Part shown: piece after piece, positions 1-7,286 of the stretch | How positions within the stretch are numbered: the stretch's first letter is position 1 | Layout: each line of letters opens with the position of its first letter | Assembly (NCBI RefSeq): GCF_025318105.1 | Contig: NZ_JAOANI010000019.1 | Span: 248,001 to 312,000, forward strand | Source of the DNA: Venatoribacter pacificus | GTDB taxonomy: Bacteria; Pseudomonadota; Gammaproteobacteria; Pseudomonadales; Oceanobacteraceae | Direction: 5' to 3' | DNA length: 64,000 nt | The notes under the pieces: model-generated | Told to the model about the DNA's origin: nothing | Database searches by the model: none | The model's input: only the letters and a program-made list of their open reading frames with translations | Program-made: the position numbers and the translations under genes

Positions 1-242
1 CACAGATTACTGCGGAAGGTGTCGGCATGCTGAAGATCCTGTTTCATCGCCAGACACTGGAAATTCTGGGTATTCATTGCTTTGGTGATCAGGCAGCCGA
101 AATTGTACACATTGGTCAGGCCATTATGAGCCAGAAAGGCGAAGGGAATTCACTGAAGTATTTTGTCAATACCACCTTTAACTATCCGACCATGGCGGAA
201 GCTTATCGGGTGGCTGCGCTGAATGGCTTGAACCGCCTGTAA
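1..242 (+). CDS. sthA: Soluble pyridine nucleotide transhydrogenase, C-terminal end (partial)
   Basis: The window opens inside this gene; about 79 C-terminal residues are present and the stop is at 240-242. The protein is the FAD-dependent soluble transhydrogenase that passes hydride between NADPH and NAD+ in the cytoplasm. The visible part matches the end of the pyridine nucleotide-disulfide oxidoreductase dimerisation domain. It includes LGIHCFGDQAAEIVHIGQA and the closing FNYPTMAEAYRVAALNGL, which I recognise as typical of SthA rather than of glutathione reductase or lipoamide dehydrogenase. A rho-independent terminator follows 30 bp after the stop. The N-terminal FAD and NAD domains lie outside the window. 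Confidence 0.92.
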   Translation, partial: QITAEGVGMLKILFHRQTLEILGIHCFGDQAAEIVHIGQAIMSQKGEGNSLKYFVNTTFNYPTMAEAYRVAALNGLNRL

Positions 243-267
243 GCGCCAGGATGCATTGTCAGAGCAA

Positions 268-296
268 TAAAAAAGCCGCTTCAGCGGCTTTTTTAT
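268..296. terminator. Rho-independent terminator, bidirectional
   Basis: A GC-rich hairpin (AGCCGC, loop TTCA, GCGGCT) is flanked by A-rich sequence on the left and a T-run on the right. It can end sthA on the plus strand and the Tus-family operon on the minus strand, since the two converge here. Confidence 0.85.
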
Positions 297-306
297 TGGC
301 TTGCAT

Positions 307-1164
307 TTATGCACGGTAGGTATGAATGCGCAGGCTGGGTAAAAATGGTTCGGCACTGATTTTTTGGTCGCCACGTTGTTGGCGCGTACGTCCAACCGGC
401 GGCTCGGATGATATTTCATTAAATACCGGCAGCTGTGCGCTTTCACCCGGAATAAATAATGGCAGGGCAAGATTCATGGCTTTGCGTTTTATGGCCGATG
501 CCGGATCAAAAACTAAATTGGCGCGGACAACCGGTGCCAGTGTCTGGATTTGTGCCAGTTGCAGGTGTTCTGATAAATGCGCCAGTTTTTTTAATTGCAC
601 CTGGATATGAGATTTTTCTTCACCCAGTTCCAGTAACATTTCCTGCGCTTGCGCAACGCTGATTTTTTTAATACTGCGTCCATTAACGTACCAGCTGAAA
701 CCAACCTTTTTCGGACAGAGTTCCAGCAACGGAATATGCCGGAAGCATTGTTTCAAATGCACGCGCTTAAGGCCGGCAAAGGTCAGTGATTCACGGAGTG
801 AAGCATGGCGCTGCCCGAGCTGGGTGTAGTGCTGTTGCCAATCGTCAGTGATCAGCTCAGCGCGAGCTTGCTGTACCGCCTGGCGGAAGCGATCTTTTTG
901 CTGATTAATGTCTTTAATGTGCTCGCATAAGTCAGCATTGGCCATGACCAGTCCATGACGGCTGCGGGTTTCCCGGCCGTCCTGGCCATCACGGTACCAG
1001 AGATCGCAAATAAGATCAGCCAGGAACTGGCGCTGAGTGGTGGCTTGCTGCTCAATCGTATTCAGCGGTATCCACAGCGCCGGTTGCTCTTGCAGCAACA
1101 CTGTGCGCAGTTTTTCCAGCCGCTTGACCAGCTGATCAAACTCGGTTGTTAAGTCACTGATCAC
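307..1164 (-). CDS. tus: DNA replication terminus site-binding protein, Tus/Ter family
   Basis: The 285-residue product resembles E. coli Tus (309 residues) in several colinear blocks, compared from memory. Around residues 82-95 HIKDINQQKDRFRQAV matches HIQHINKLKTTFEHIV of Tus. Around 155-180 GFSWYVNGRSIKKI matches FGWANKHIIKNL. The C-terminus LPSLRIHTYRA matches IPRLHLYVAD. Tus binds asymmetric Ter sites and blocks replication forks from one side. The start codon overlaps the stop of the TerB-like gene by 4 bp, and both follow transaldolase in one minus-strand operon. The family is best known in enterics, but Tus-like proteins are annotated in some pseudomonads. The weak point is low overall identity; a profile search with PF05472 would settle it. 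Confidence 0.72.
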   Translation of the reverse strand: MISDLTTEFDQLVKRLEKLRTVLLQEQPALWIPLNTIEQQATTQRQFLADLICDLWYRDGQDGRETRSRHGLVMANADLCEHIKDINQQKDRFRQAVQQARAELITDDWQQHYTQLGQRHASLRESLTFAGLKRVHLKQCFRHIPLLELCPKKVGFSWYVNGRSIKKISVAQAQEMLLELGEEKSHIQVQLKKLAHLSEHLQLAQIQTLAPVVRANLVFDPASAIKRKAMNLALPLFIPGESAQLPVFNEISSEPPVGRTRQQRGDQKISAEPFLPSLRIHTYRA

Positions 1165-1598
1165 TGTGCGTTCCGGGCTTCCAGCTTGGCGCGGATAAAT
1201 TCGCTGTGGGGAATGTAAAGCAGTTCGGCAATACGACGGATGATATGTTCTTCATATTTATCAAGGCCGTTGCTGCTGTATGCCACTTGCCACAATCCAC
1301 GCATTAAACGGAATTTACCGGCTGCATCCAGTTGCTGATTAATTACCGCGGTAAATTGAAAAAGATCACTGGCTTTTTCAACGCGTTGCAGAGCATCGCG
1401 AAGCAGATCCGCAGACTCGGCGACGCTGAGTCCAAATAAATTTTGCAGAACCTGCGCCAACGCTTGTTCCTCTTGCGCATCGACCTCATGGTCGGCGCGC
1501 ATCACTTCGGCCAGTAATGCCGCACAGGCAAGGTTGATGTGGTGAGGTTCAGGACGCTTAGTCTCGTCACGGAACAGGCTCAGCAGACGTTCTATCAC
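1161..1598 (-). CDS. TerB-like (tellurite-resistance/DjlA N-domain fold) protein
   Basis: The 145-residue, all-helical acidic protein has the TerB/DjlA-type pattern: a helix with LACAALLAEVMRADHEVD, an acidic turn, and a C-terminal segment KYEEHIIRRIAELLYIP. TerB-fold proteins are cytoplasmic and bind metal or act as interaction modules. Stand-alone short members are widespread in proteobacteria and mostly of unknown role, so tellurite resistance should not be assumed. It overlaps transaldolase upstream by 4 bp and the Tus-family gene downstream by 4 bp, which implies translational coupling. Confidence 0.8.
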   Translation of the reverse strand: MIERLLSLFRDETKRPEPHHINLACAALLAEVMRADHEVDAQEEQALAQVLQNLFGLSVAESADLLRDALQRVEKASDLFQFTAVINQQLDAAGKFRLMRGLWQVAYSSNGLDKYEEHIIRRIAELLYIPHSEFIRAKLEARNAQ

Positions 1599-2545
1599 AG
1601 CATTTGGCTCAGTCGTTGTTCGAGTAATTGTTGGTCGGCGGCAAAGCGGCGAATGCCATCGGCTAACTTTTCGGTAGCCATCGCATCTTCATTCATTGCC
1701 CAGCGGAATTGAGCTTCATTAACGCTGTGTTTGGCAATGTCAGATTGAGCCTTGCGGTCATCCAGCTGTTGCGGCAGTTCGTCTTGCGCGGCACTGAGTT
1801 CACTCAGCAGGTCAGGGCTGATGGTCAGCTTATCGCAACCGGCGAGTGCTTCTACTTCACCGATGTTGCGGAAGCTTGCACCCATAACGACGGTCTTGTA
1901 ACCGTGTACTTTGTAGTGGTTGTAAATCTGGCTGACTGACATAACGCCGGGGTCTGCTTTGCCGCGGTAATCGCCGTCAGGCTTATTGGCTTTATGCCAA
2001 TCGAGAATGCGGCCAACAAAAGGCGAGATGAGAGTGGCACCGGCTTCGGCGCAGGCCACGGCCTGGCTGAAGTTAAACAGCAGGGTCAGATTGCAGTGAA
2101 TGCCTTCCTGCTCCAATGTGCGGGCCGCCTGAATGCCTTCCCAGGTGGAGGCAATTTTAATCAGAATGCGGTCACGGCCGATGCCGGCGTCGGCATACAT
2201 CTGAATCAGCTTACGCGCTTTGGCGACAGTGGCGGCGCTGTCGAACGACAAGCGCGCATCCACTTCGGTTGAGACCAGACCCGGAATAATACTGAGAATT
2301 TCGCAGCCAATCGCCACCGCCAGCTTGTCGCAGGCATTAACGATCAGGCTGTCGCTGTTGTTAACCGTTTTGGCCCATTCCAGCGATTGCCGGATCAGTG
2401 CCTGATACGCTGGCAGCTCAGCGGCTTTGAGAATCAGTGACGGATTGGTGGTGGCATCCTGCGGTTTGTGCTGACGGATGGCATCAATATCACCGGTGTC
2501 GGCAACGACAACGGTCATGGCTCTCAGTGCGTCCAATTTGCTCAT
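1595..2545 (-). CDS. tal: Transaldolase
   Basis: Transaldolase of the non-oxidative pentose phosphate pathway (sedoheptulose 7-phosphate + glyceraldehyde 3-phosphate to erythrose 4-phosphate + fructose 6-phosphate), cytoplasmic. At 316 residues it matches the TalB class. Visible hallmarks are DATTNPSLILKA near residue 30, the VSTEVDARLSFD signature near 91-102, and the Schiff-base lysine K130 in RILIKIAST. It is the first gene of a tight minus-strand operon with the TerB-like and Tus-family genes (4-bp overlaps). The ATG at 2545 has only a weak Shine-Dalgarno sequence. Confidence 0.97.
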   Translation of the reverse strand: MSKLDALRAMTVVVADTGDIDAIRQHKPQDATTNPSLILKAAELPAYQALIRQSLEWAKTVNNSDSLIVNACDKLAVAIGCEILSIIPGLVSTEVDARLSFDSAATVAKARKLIQMYADAGIGRDRILIKIASTWEGIQAARTLEQEGIHCNLTLLFNFSQAVACAEAGATLISPFVGRILDWHKANKPDGDYRGKADPGVMSVSQIYNHYKVHGYKTVVMGASFRNIGEVEALAGCDKLTISPDLLSELSAAQDELPQQLDDRKAQSDIAKHSVNEAQFRWAMNEDAMATEKLADGIRRFAADQQLLEQRLSQML

Positions 2546-2717
2546 GGGGATAATCCAAAGTCTTTATTTAGCGGTAGCAGAGCCATTGTTGGGGCAGGCT
2601 TTGCTGAAGTTTGTACGAAGACTTAGTAGAGTGTCGCAATGGCAGGGGAAGGTCAATGCAGGCCGGCGCTTTCTCTGTTAAAAAATCATTTCAATACAAA
2701 CACTTGGGGAATGCTTT

Positions 2718-3056
2718 ATGAAAATTTTCTACACCGCAGCATTGTGGTTGTTAAGCATGGTTGCACTGGCGGGTGAGTCGGTCTGGATTGATGTGCGTAC
2801 CGCAGATGAATTTAACGCGGGCCATGTGGGGGTTGCGCATCATATTCCCCATCAGCAAATTGCCGGAAATATTGGCAAGCTGAAGCTGGATAAAGAGGCT
2901 GATATCTATGTGTACTGTAAGTCTGGTCGTCGTGCCGGCATTGCCCGCGATGCGCTGCTGGAGCTTGGCTACACCCGTGTTACCAATGTTGGTGGTTTAG
3001 GCGATGCGTTACGCCTGAAAGCGGAGATGGACAAAAAAGTGAAGGCTGCAGACTAA
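2718..3056 (+). CDS. Periplasmic rhodanese-like sulfurtransferase (PspE type)
   Basis: The 112-residue product has a Sec signal peptide (about residues 1-18, cleavage after ALA) and a single rhodanese domain. The start of the domain is WIDVRTADEFNAGHV and the active loop is YCKSGRRAG with catalytic C67. Small exported rhodaneses such as E. coli PspE transfer sulfane sulfur from thiosulfate to acceptors in the periplasm; the natural substrate is usually unknown. The gene stands alone, divergent from transaldolase, with GGGGA about 9 bp before the ATG. Confidence 0.85.
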   Translation: MKIFYTAALWLLSMVALAGESVWIDVRTADEFNAGHVGVAHHIPHQQIAGNIGKLKLDKEADIYVYCKSGRRAGIARDALLELGYTRVTNVGGLGDALRLKAEMDKKVKAAD

Positions 3057-3141
3057 GTACTAAGCCTCCGGCCACGGTAGTCTGCTTACTGAGGTCTGCT
3101 GGTTGTGGTTCCTTGTTGCGGTTCCTTATCGGCGCTGAGGA

Positions 3142-4137
3142 TTAATAACCCATCAGCGCCAGTGCCTGCTCAAGCACTTCAACGCCGGAAGTACGCTTCG
3201 GTGCCTGCTCACTCAGGTGGCGACGGTACAGACGCGCGCCAGGCTGACCATTAAACAGACCAAGGGTATGGCGGCTGATATGGTGCAGTGTTGCGCCTTT
3301 GCTCAGTTGCTCTTCGATATAAGGGTAGAGGCTGCGCACGATGGCGGCTTTATCAATGACCGCTGGGCTTTCGCTGTGTTCTGACGCTGCGGCGTAATAG
3401 CGCTGATCCACTTCGGCCAGAACCGACGGGTTGTGGTAAGCCTCGCGCCCGAGCATCACACCATCAACATGGGGCATCAGTTCTGCAATTTGCTCGTGGG
3501 TGGTGATGCCGCCGTTGATCAGAATCTCCAGCTGCGGAAATTCCTGTTTTAAACGAAAGACGGTGTCGTATTTCAGCGGCGGTATCTCGCGGTTTTCCTT
3601 CGGTGACAGGCCCTGCAGAATGGCTTTACGCGCGTGCACAATAAAGGTCTCACAGCCGGCATCGGCGACGGTGCCGACGAAATCGCGCAGCTGCTCGTAG
3701 CTGTCCTGATCATCGATACCAATGCGGTGTTTGACCGTGACATCAATGCTGGTTGCATCTTTCATGGCCTTAACGCAGTCAGCCACCAGCTGCGGATGGG
3801 CCATCAGGCAGGCGCCAATCATATTGTTCTGCACCCGGTCGCTGGGACAGCCCACATTCAGGTTAACTTCGTCATAGCCCCATTCTTCGGCAAAGCGCGC
3901 GCACTGGCCAAGCGCTTCCGGATTGCTGCCGCCCAATTGCAGGGCAATGGGGTGTTCGCTGTCGTTATATTCCAGAAAACGCTCGCGGTTACCATGAATC
4001 AGCGCGCCAGTGGTGACCATTTCAGTGTACAGCACGGCGTGGCGTGTCAGTTGACGCCAGAAGTGACGGCAATGGCGATCGGACCATTCCATCATCGGGG
4101 CGGTGGTAAAGGTTCGGTCAATGTGTTTTCTGGTCAT
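3142..4137 (-). CDS. dusA: tRNA-dihydrouridine(20/20a) synthase DusA
   Basis: FMN-dependent reductase that converts U20/U20a in the tRNA D-loop to dihydrouridine. From the chosen start it has 331 residues. It shows the Dus core: TAPMMEWSDRHCRHFWR near the N-terminus, LQLGGSNPEALG, NLNVGCPSDRVQ with catalytic C97, VKHRIGIDD and NGGITT. An in-frame upstream ATG exists at 4245, but the start at 4137 is preferred because it gives the standard DusA N-terminus and an ATGA overlap with the hflD stop. It is the last gene of the rluE-nudJ-mnmA-hflD-dusA run. Confidence 0.96.
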   Translation of the reverse strand: MTRKHIDRTFTTAPMMEWSDRHCRHFWRQLTRHAVLYTEMVTTGALIHGNRERFLEYNDSEHPIALQLGGSNPEALGQCARFAEEWGYDEVNLNVGCPSDRVQNNMIGACLMAHPQLVADCVKAMKDATSIDVTVKHRIGIDDQDSYEQLRDFVGTVADAGCETFIVHARKAILQGLSPKENREIPPLKYDTVFRLKQEFPQLEILINGGITTHEQIAELMPHVDGVMLGREAYHNPSVLAEVDQRYYAAASEHSESPAVIDKAAIVRSLYPYIEEQLSKGATLHHISRHTLGLFNGQPGARLYRRHLSEQAPKRTSGVEVLEQALALMGY

Positions 4138-4784
4138 GGCTGGTGATCGTTGTCCGCAGGGTTTTGCAGCAGGGTGGTGCAGGCTTTCAGATAGCGGCTG
4201 CGGTTTATCAGCAGGTGCCAGCGTTTGCCGCCAACCTGACGCCACAGAATGGCTCCGCGGATACCGGCCAGCAGCAGGGCGCGTACGCGGTTTGCGGTGT
4301 GTGCATTCTGCAGATGGGTTGGATTGCCGGTCACATGAATGCGGAAGCTGAGATTACTCAGCGTTTGCTTGTACAGTCCGGCCAGCGCCGCCACGGTATT
4401 TTCGTGGCCGACGGAAAAATGATCTGCCTGACGTGATGCGCTTTGAATGCCATCCCCCAGTGCCGCCATCATGCCAGGCTTCTGGCGCAGCTTGCGTTCA
4501 AGGTGCAGCAGGCTCAGAGCATAACGGGTGACGTCGGGGTTAACCCCTTGCATGGATCGGTTCAGCATGGTGCCAAGATGATTCAGACCCACATTCAGAT
4601 GGGTGTTTGGGTTGCCATAAACGTCGCTGAAGTTTTGCGGCGACTGAATAAACAAGGCGCGCAGTAACGGTTCTGATGAATCGTTGGCAATGTCACCGGT
4701 ACGGGCCAGTTGTTCAACCAGTGCAGCGGCCTGAACTACGGCGGCGAGAGCGATGGTTTGTTCTTCGTTGCGGGAAAGCATCAT
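4134..4784 (-). CDS. hflD: High frequency lysogenization protein HflD homologue
   Basis: A 216-residue, mostly helical protein with the HflD pattern NEEQTIALAAVVQAAALVEQ at the N-terminus and NTHLNVGLNHL in the middle. In E. coli HflD is a peripheral membrane protein that affects lambda lysogeny through CII; its housekeeping role is unclear. The mnmA-hflD adjacency is conserved in gammaproteobacteria, and purB usually follows. Here dusA takes that place. The start overlaps the mnmA stop by 4 bp and the end overlaps dusA by 4 bp. Confidence 0.92.
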   Translation of the reverse strand: MMLSRNEEQTIALAAVVQAAALVEQLARTGDIANDSSEPLLRALFIQSPQNFSDVYGNPNTHLNVGLNHLGTMLNRSMQGVNPDVTRYALSLLHLERKLRQKPGMMAALGDGIQSASRQADHFSVGHENTVAALAGLYKQTLSNLSFRIHVTGNPTHLQNAHTANRVRALLLAGIRGAILWRQVGGKRWHLLINRSRYLKACTTLLQNPADNDHQP

Positions 4785-5878
4785 TCATTGTCACCGGTCT
4801 GTTCAATAACACCGCCACCAAGGCAGGCCTCACCGAGATAAAACACCACGGACTGGCCCGGCGTAATAGCGCGCTGTGGGGTGTCAAACGTGATGCGGTA
4901 TTGCTTGCCGTCACGCTCAATCAGGCAGGGCTGGTCTTCCTGGCGGTAGCGCACTTTGGCCGTGCAACGCAGGGGCAGTTCTGGTTCGTTATTGACCCAG
5001 AATACCTGCTCAGTGGTCAGCCAATCCTTAAACAGCAGAGGGTGGTTTTTACCCTGCACGGCAATCAGGACGTTCCGTTCGAGGTCTTTACCGGCAACAA
5101 ACCAGGGTTCGTCCGGATAACCGGCCAGGCCGCCAATGCCTAAGCCCTGACGCTGCCCCAGAGTGTGATACATCAACCCCTGATGCTCGCCAATGTCTTC
5201 GCCTTTGTCGGTTTCGATGCGACCGGGTTGTGCCGGTAGATACTGCTTAAGGAAATCACTGAATCGGCGCTCGCCGATAAAGCAGATGCCGGTGGAGTCT
5301 TTCTTGCTGGCGGTGACCAGCCCTTGCTCTTCAGCAATGCAGCGGACTTCCGGCTTCTCCAGCTCACCCACCGGAAACAGGGTCTGACGGATTTCTGCGT
5401 CACCAACCGCATGCAGGAAGTAGCTCTGATCTTTATTGCCATCCAAACCTTTGAGCAGATAGGTCTGGCCATCCTTATCGAGACGGCGCACATAATGGCC
5501 GGTGGCGATCAGATCGGCTCCCAGCACTTTGGCGTAATCAAGAAAGGCTTTGAACTTGATTTCACGGTTACAAAGAATATCCGGATTAGGGGTGCGTCCG
5601 GCTTTGTATTCGTTGAGGAAGTATTCGAACACATTGTCCCAGTATTCTGCTGCAAAATTCGCCTGATGCAGCTTGATACCCAGGGTGTCACACACCTGTT
5701 GGGCGTCGGCCAGATCATCTTTGGCGGTGCAGTATTCTGTGCCGTCGTCTTCGTCCCAGTTCTTCATGAACAGACCTTCCACCTGATAGCCCTGTTCAAG
5801 CAGCAGATACGCGGATACAGAGGAGTCGACGCCACCGGACATGCCGACAATGACTTTGGTTTCAGAAGGCGTTTTCAT
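4781..5878 (-). CDS. mnmA: tRNA-specific 2-thiouridylase MnmA
   Basis: ATP-dependent thiolase that makes 2-thiouridine at wobble U34 of tRNA-Lys, -Glu and -Gln, taking persulfide sulfur from TusE. The 365 residues carry the PP-loop SGGVDSS (14-20), the catalytic cysteine C103 in PDILCNREIK, and the second cysteine C199 in STGICFIGER; both match the E. coli active-site pair. It overlaps hflD by 4 bp and lies 2 bp after nudJ. The Tus relay that supplies sulfur is encoded about 19 kb away at 25.0-26.4 kb. Confidence 0.98.
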   Translation of the reverse strand: MKTPSETKVIVGMSGGVDSSVSAYLLLEQGYQVEGLFMKNWDEDDGTEYCTAKDDLADAQQVCDTLGIKLHQANFAAEYWDNVFEYFLNEYKAGRTPNPDILCNREIKFKAFLDYAKVLGADLIATGHYVRRLDKDGQTYLLKGLDGNKDQSYFLHAVGDAEIRQTLFPVGELEKPEVRCIAEEQGLVTASKKDSTGICFIGERRFSDFLKQYLPAQPGRIETDKGEDIGEHQGLMYHTLGQRQGLGIGGLAGYPDEPWFVAGKDLERNVLIAVQGKNHPLLFKDWLTTEQVFWVNNEPELPLRCTAKVRYRQEDQPCLIERDGKQYRITFDTPQRAITPGQSVVFYLGEACLGGGVIEQTGDNE

Positions 5879-5880
5879 GG

Positions 5881-6330
5881 TTAAGGGTGCTCTACAATAA
5901 CGTCCAGAGGGTAACGCTTCCCGGCGAGATAATCCTCAATACAGGTCAGTACCATCGGGCTGCGAAGCTGAGTGCTTACGCGCAGCTCATCAATGGTCAG
6001 CCAGCGAGGGCCAATAATACCGTCATCCAGCACGGCACCGTCTACTGCATTCAAGGCTTTGGCAAACAGGCAATAACGGTGGTAAGTCACCTGGTTGGCC
6101 GGAGCCGTGTAAGTATACAGACCAACCAACCCTTCAGGCTCGACCAGCCAGCCGGTTTCTTCCAGCGTTTCACGACGGGCCGCGGCGACAATGGTTTCAC
6201 CTTCTTCTATATGTCCGGCGGGTTGATTAATCACCTGCAGCCCAAGACTGATTTCCTCAACCATAAGGAAGCGGCCTTCGTGTTCGACGATGGTGGCGAC
6301 AGTGGCATGTGGGGTCCAGCGCTCAGACAT
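5881..6330 (-). CDS. nudJ: Nudix hydrolase, NudJ-like phosphatase
   Basis: The 149-residue protein has a complete Nudix box at residues 39-61 (G39, E45, R53-E54, E57-E58, G60), which binds the metal-diphosphate of the substrate. The N-terminus (HATVATIVEHEGRFLMVEE) and position just upstream of mnmA match NudJ (YmfB). NudJ hydrolyses HMP-diphosphate and nucleoside di/triphosphates in E. coli, where it also lies beside rluE and mnmA. The substrate here is inferred from that synteny. Confidence 0.9.
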   Translation of the reverse strand: MSERWTPHATVATIVEHEGRFLMVEEISLGLQVINQPAGHIEEGETIVAAARRETLEETGWLVEPEGLVGLYTYTAPANQVTYHRYCLFAKALNAVDGAVLDDGIIGPRWLTIDELRVSTQLRSPMVLTCIEDYLAGKRYPLDVIVEHP

Positions 6331-6389
6331 GAGACATCCTGACGAAAAAGGGGCGGCGAGTTTACCTGAAAGCGGGGGCTTTTCTCAAA

Positions 6390-7022
6390 TTAACGCGGGC
6401 GACGTTTTTGTTTTAAACGGCGATCACCCGATGGGCGCGATTTGGCTGATGGGCTCTTCCTTTCTGTCGCCGCTGTCGGCATATGAAGGGTTTCACTTCG
6501 GTATTCACCCGGTTGCAGTCCATCTAACGACCAGGTGCCTATACGGACGCGTACCAGTCGCAGGGTTGGATGGCCGATATGGGCGGTCATTCTTCTTACC
6601 TGGCGGTTACGTCCTTCGCGGATACGGATCTCAAGCCAGCAGGTTTCATCGTTTACCCGATAACGGATCGGCGGATTGCGCGGCCACAATGCCGGCTCAT
6701 CAATAATACAGACGATTGCCGGTCGGGTTGGGCCATCTTTAAGTGTTACGCCTTTGCGTAAAGTCTCCAGTGCAGATTCGTCCGGCGTCCCTTCGACCTG
6801 AACCCAGTAGGTTTTTTCCATTTTATGTTGTGGATCGGCAATACGGGCTTGAAGTTGACCATTATCGGTCAGCAGCAACAGGCCTTCGGAGTCGTAATCC
6901 AGGCGGCCGGCGGGGTAAACGCCGGGTAGGTCAATATGCGCCTTAAGCGTGCAGCGGCCTTCAGAGTCACTAAACTGAGAAAGGACGTTAAAAGGCTTGT
7001 TAAGAAGTATCAGGGTGGCCAT
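6390..7022 (-). CDS. rluE: 23S rRNA pseudouridine(2457) synthase RluE
   Basis: RsuA-family pseudouridine synthase of 210 residues without an S4 domain, as in RluE. It opens with TLILLNKPFNVLSQFSD; the catalytic aspartate is D42 in AGRLDYDSEGLLLLT, and the motif EGRNRQVRRMTAHIGHPTLRLVRVR follows. The tail is basic (ERKSPSAKSRPSGDRRLKQ) and may bind rRNA. It is the first gene of the minus-strand RNA-modification run and diverges from icd. Confidence 0.94.
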   Translation of the reverse strand: MATLILLNKPFNVLSQFSDSEGRCTLKAHIDLPGVYPAGRLDYDSEGLLLLTDNGQLQARIADPQHKMEKTYWVQVEGTPDESALETLRKGVTLKDGPTRPAIVCIIDEPALWPRNPPIRYRVNDETCWLEIRIREGRNRQVRRMTAHIGHPTLRLVRVRIGTWSLDGLQPGEYRSETLHMPTAATERKSPSAKSRPSGDRRLKQKRRPR

Positions 7023-7080
7023 GGCTTTGTCTGGTTGGTTCTGTAAGAAAACTACTTATTCTTTCGTCTAGCTTGCATTT

Positions 7081-7099
7081 TTTGTAGAAAAACTACAAA
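7081..7099. repeat. 7-bp-arm inverted repeat in the rluE/icd divergent region
   Basis: TTTGTAG, spacer AAAAA, CTACAAA is a perfect dyad lying 58 bp upstream of rluE, in the likely promoter zone. A related GAAAACTAC occurs just to its left. It may be an operator for a dimeric regulator; the regulator is unknown. Confidence 0.4.
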
Positions 7100-7156
7100 T
7101 TACCGCCCCGGACTCTATGAGTCGCCGGAACTAATCCCCGGCACCGATGCGGTTGA

Positions 7157-7246
7157 CTGTCCCAGCATAAGCAGGACAGATCCCGAACCGGAGGCTTTAT
7201 TGTACAGGAAATGTGGTGGCCAAAAGCTACCTGCCTGTTAAGCCTC
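7157..7246 (+). promoter_or_regulatory. Structured 5' leader RNA of icd (possible icd-II motif)
   Basis: Two hairpin regions can be drawn by eye. CTGTCC (7157-7162) pairs with GGACAG (7174-7179). Then a nested stem forms: GAGGCTT (7191-7197) with AAGCCTC (7240-7246), ACAGG (7204-7208) with CCTGT (7234-7238), and GGTGGC (7215-7220) with GCTACC (7226-7231) around a CAAAA loop. The element ends about 40 bp before the icd ATG. I recall a published candidate RNA called icd-II that precedes genes for this type of isocitrate dehydrogenase; whether this is the same motif needs a covariance-model search. Confidence 0.55.
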
Positions 7247-7286
7247 ATGCGAAACAGCAATCAGCTACCATGCGATAGGAGTAATA

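Noticed and set aside
1161..1598. Tellurite resistance as the role of the TerB-like gene
   Set aside because: None of the other ter genes (terA, terC, terD, terE) is present. Stand-alone TerB-fold proteins are common and not linked to tellurite.
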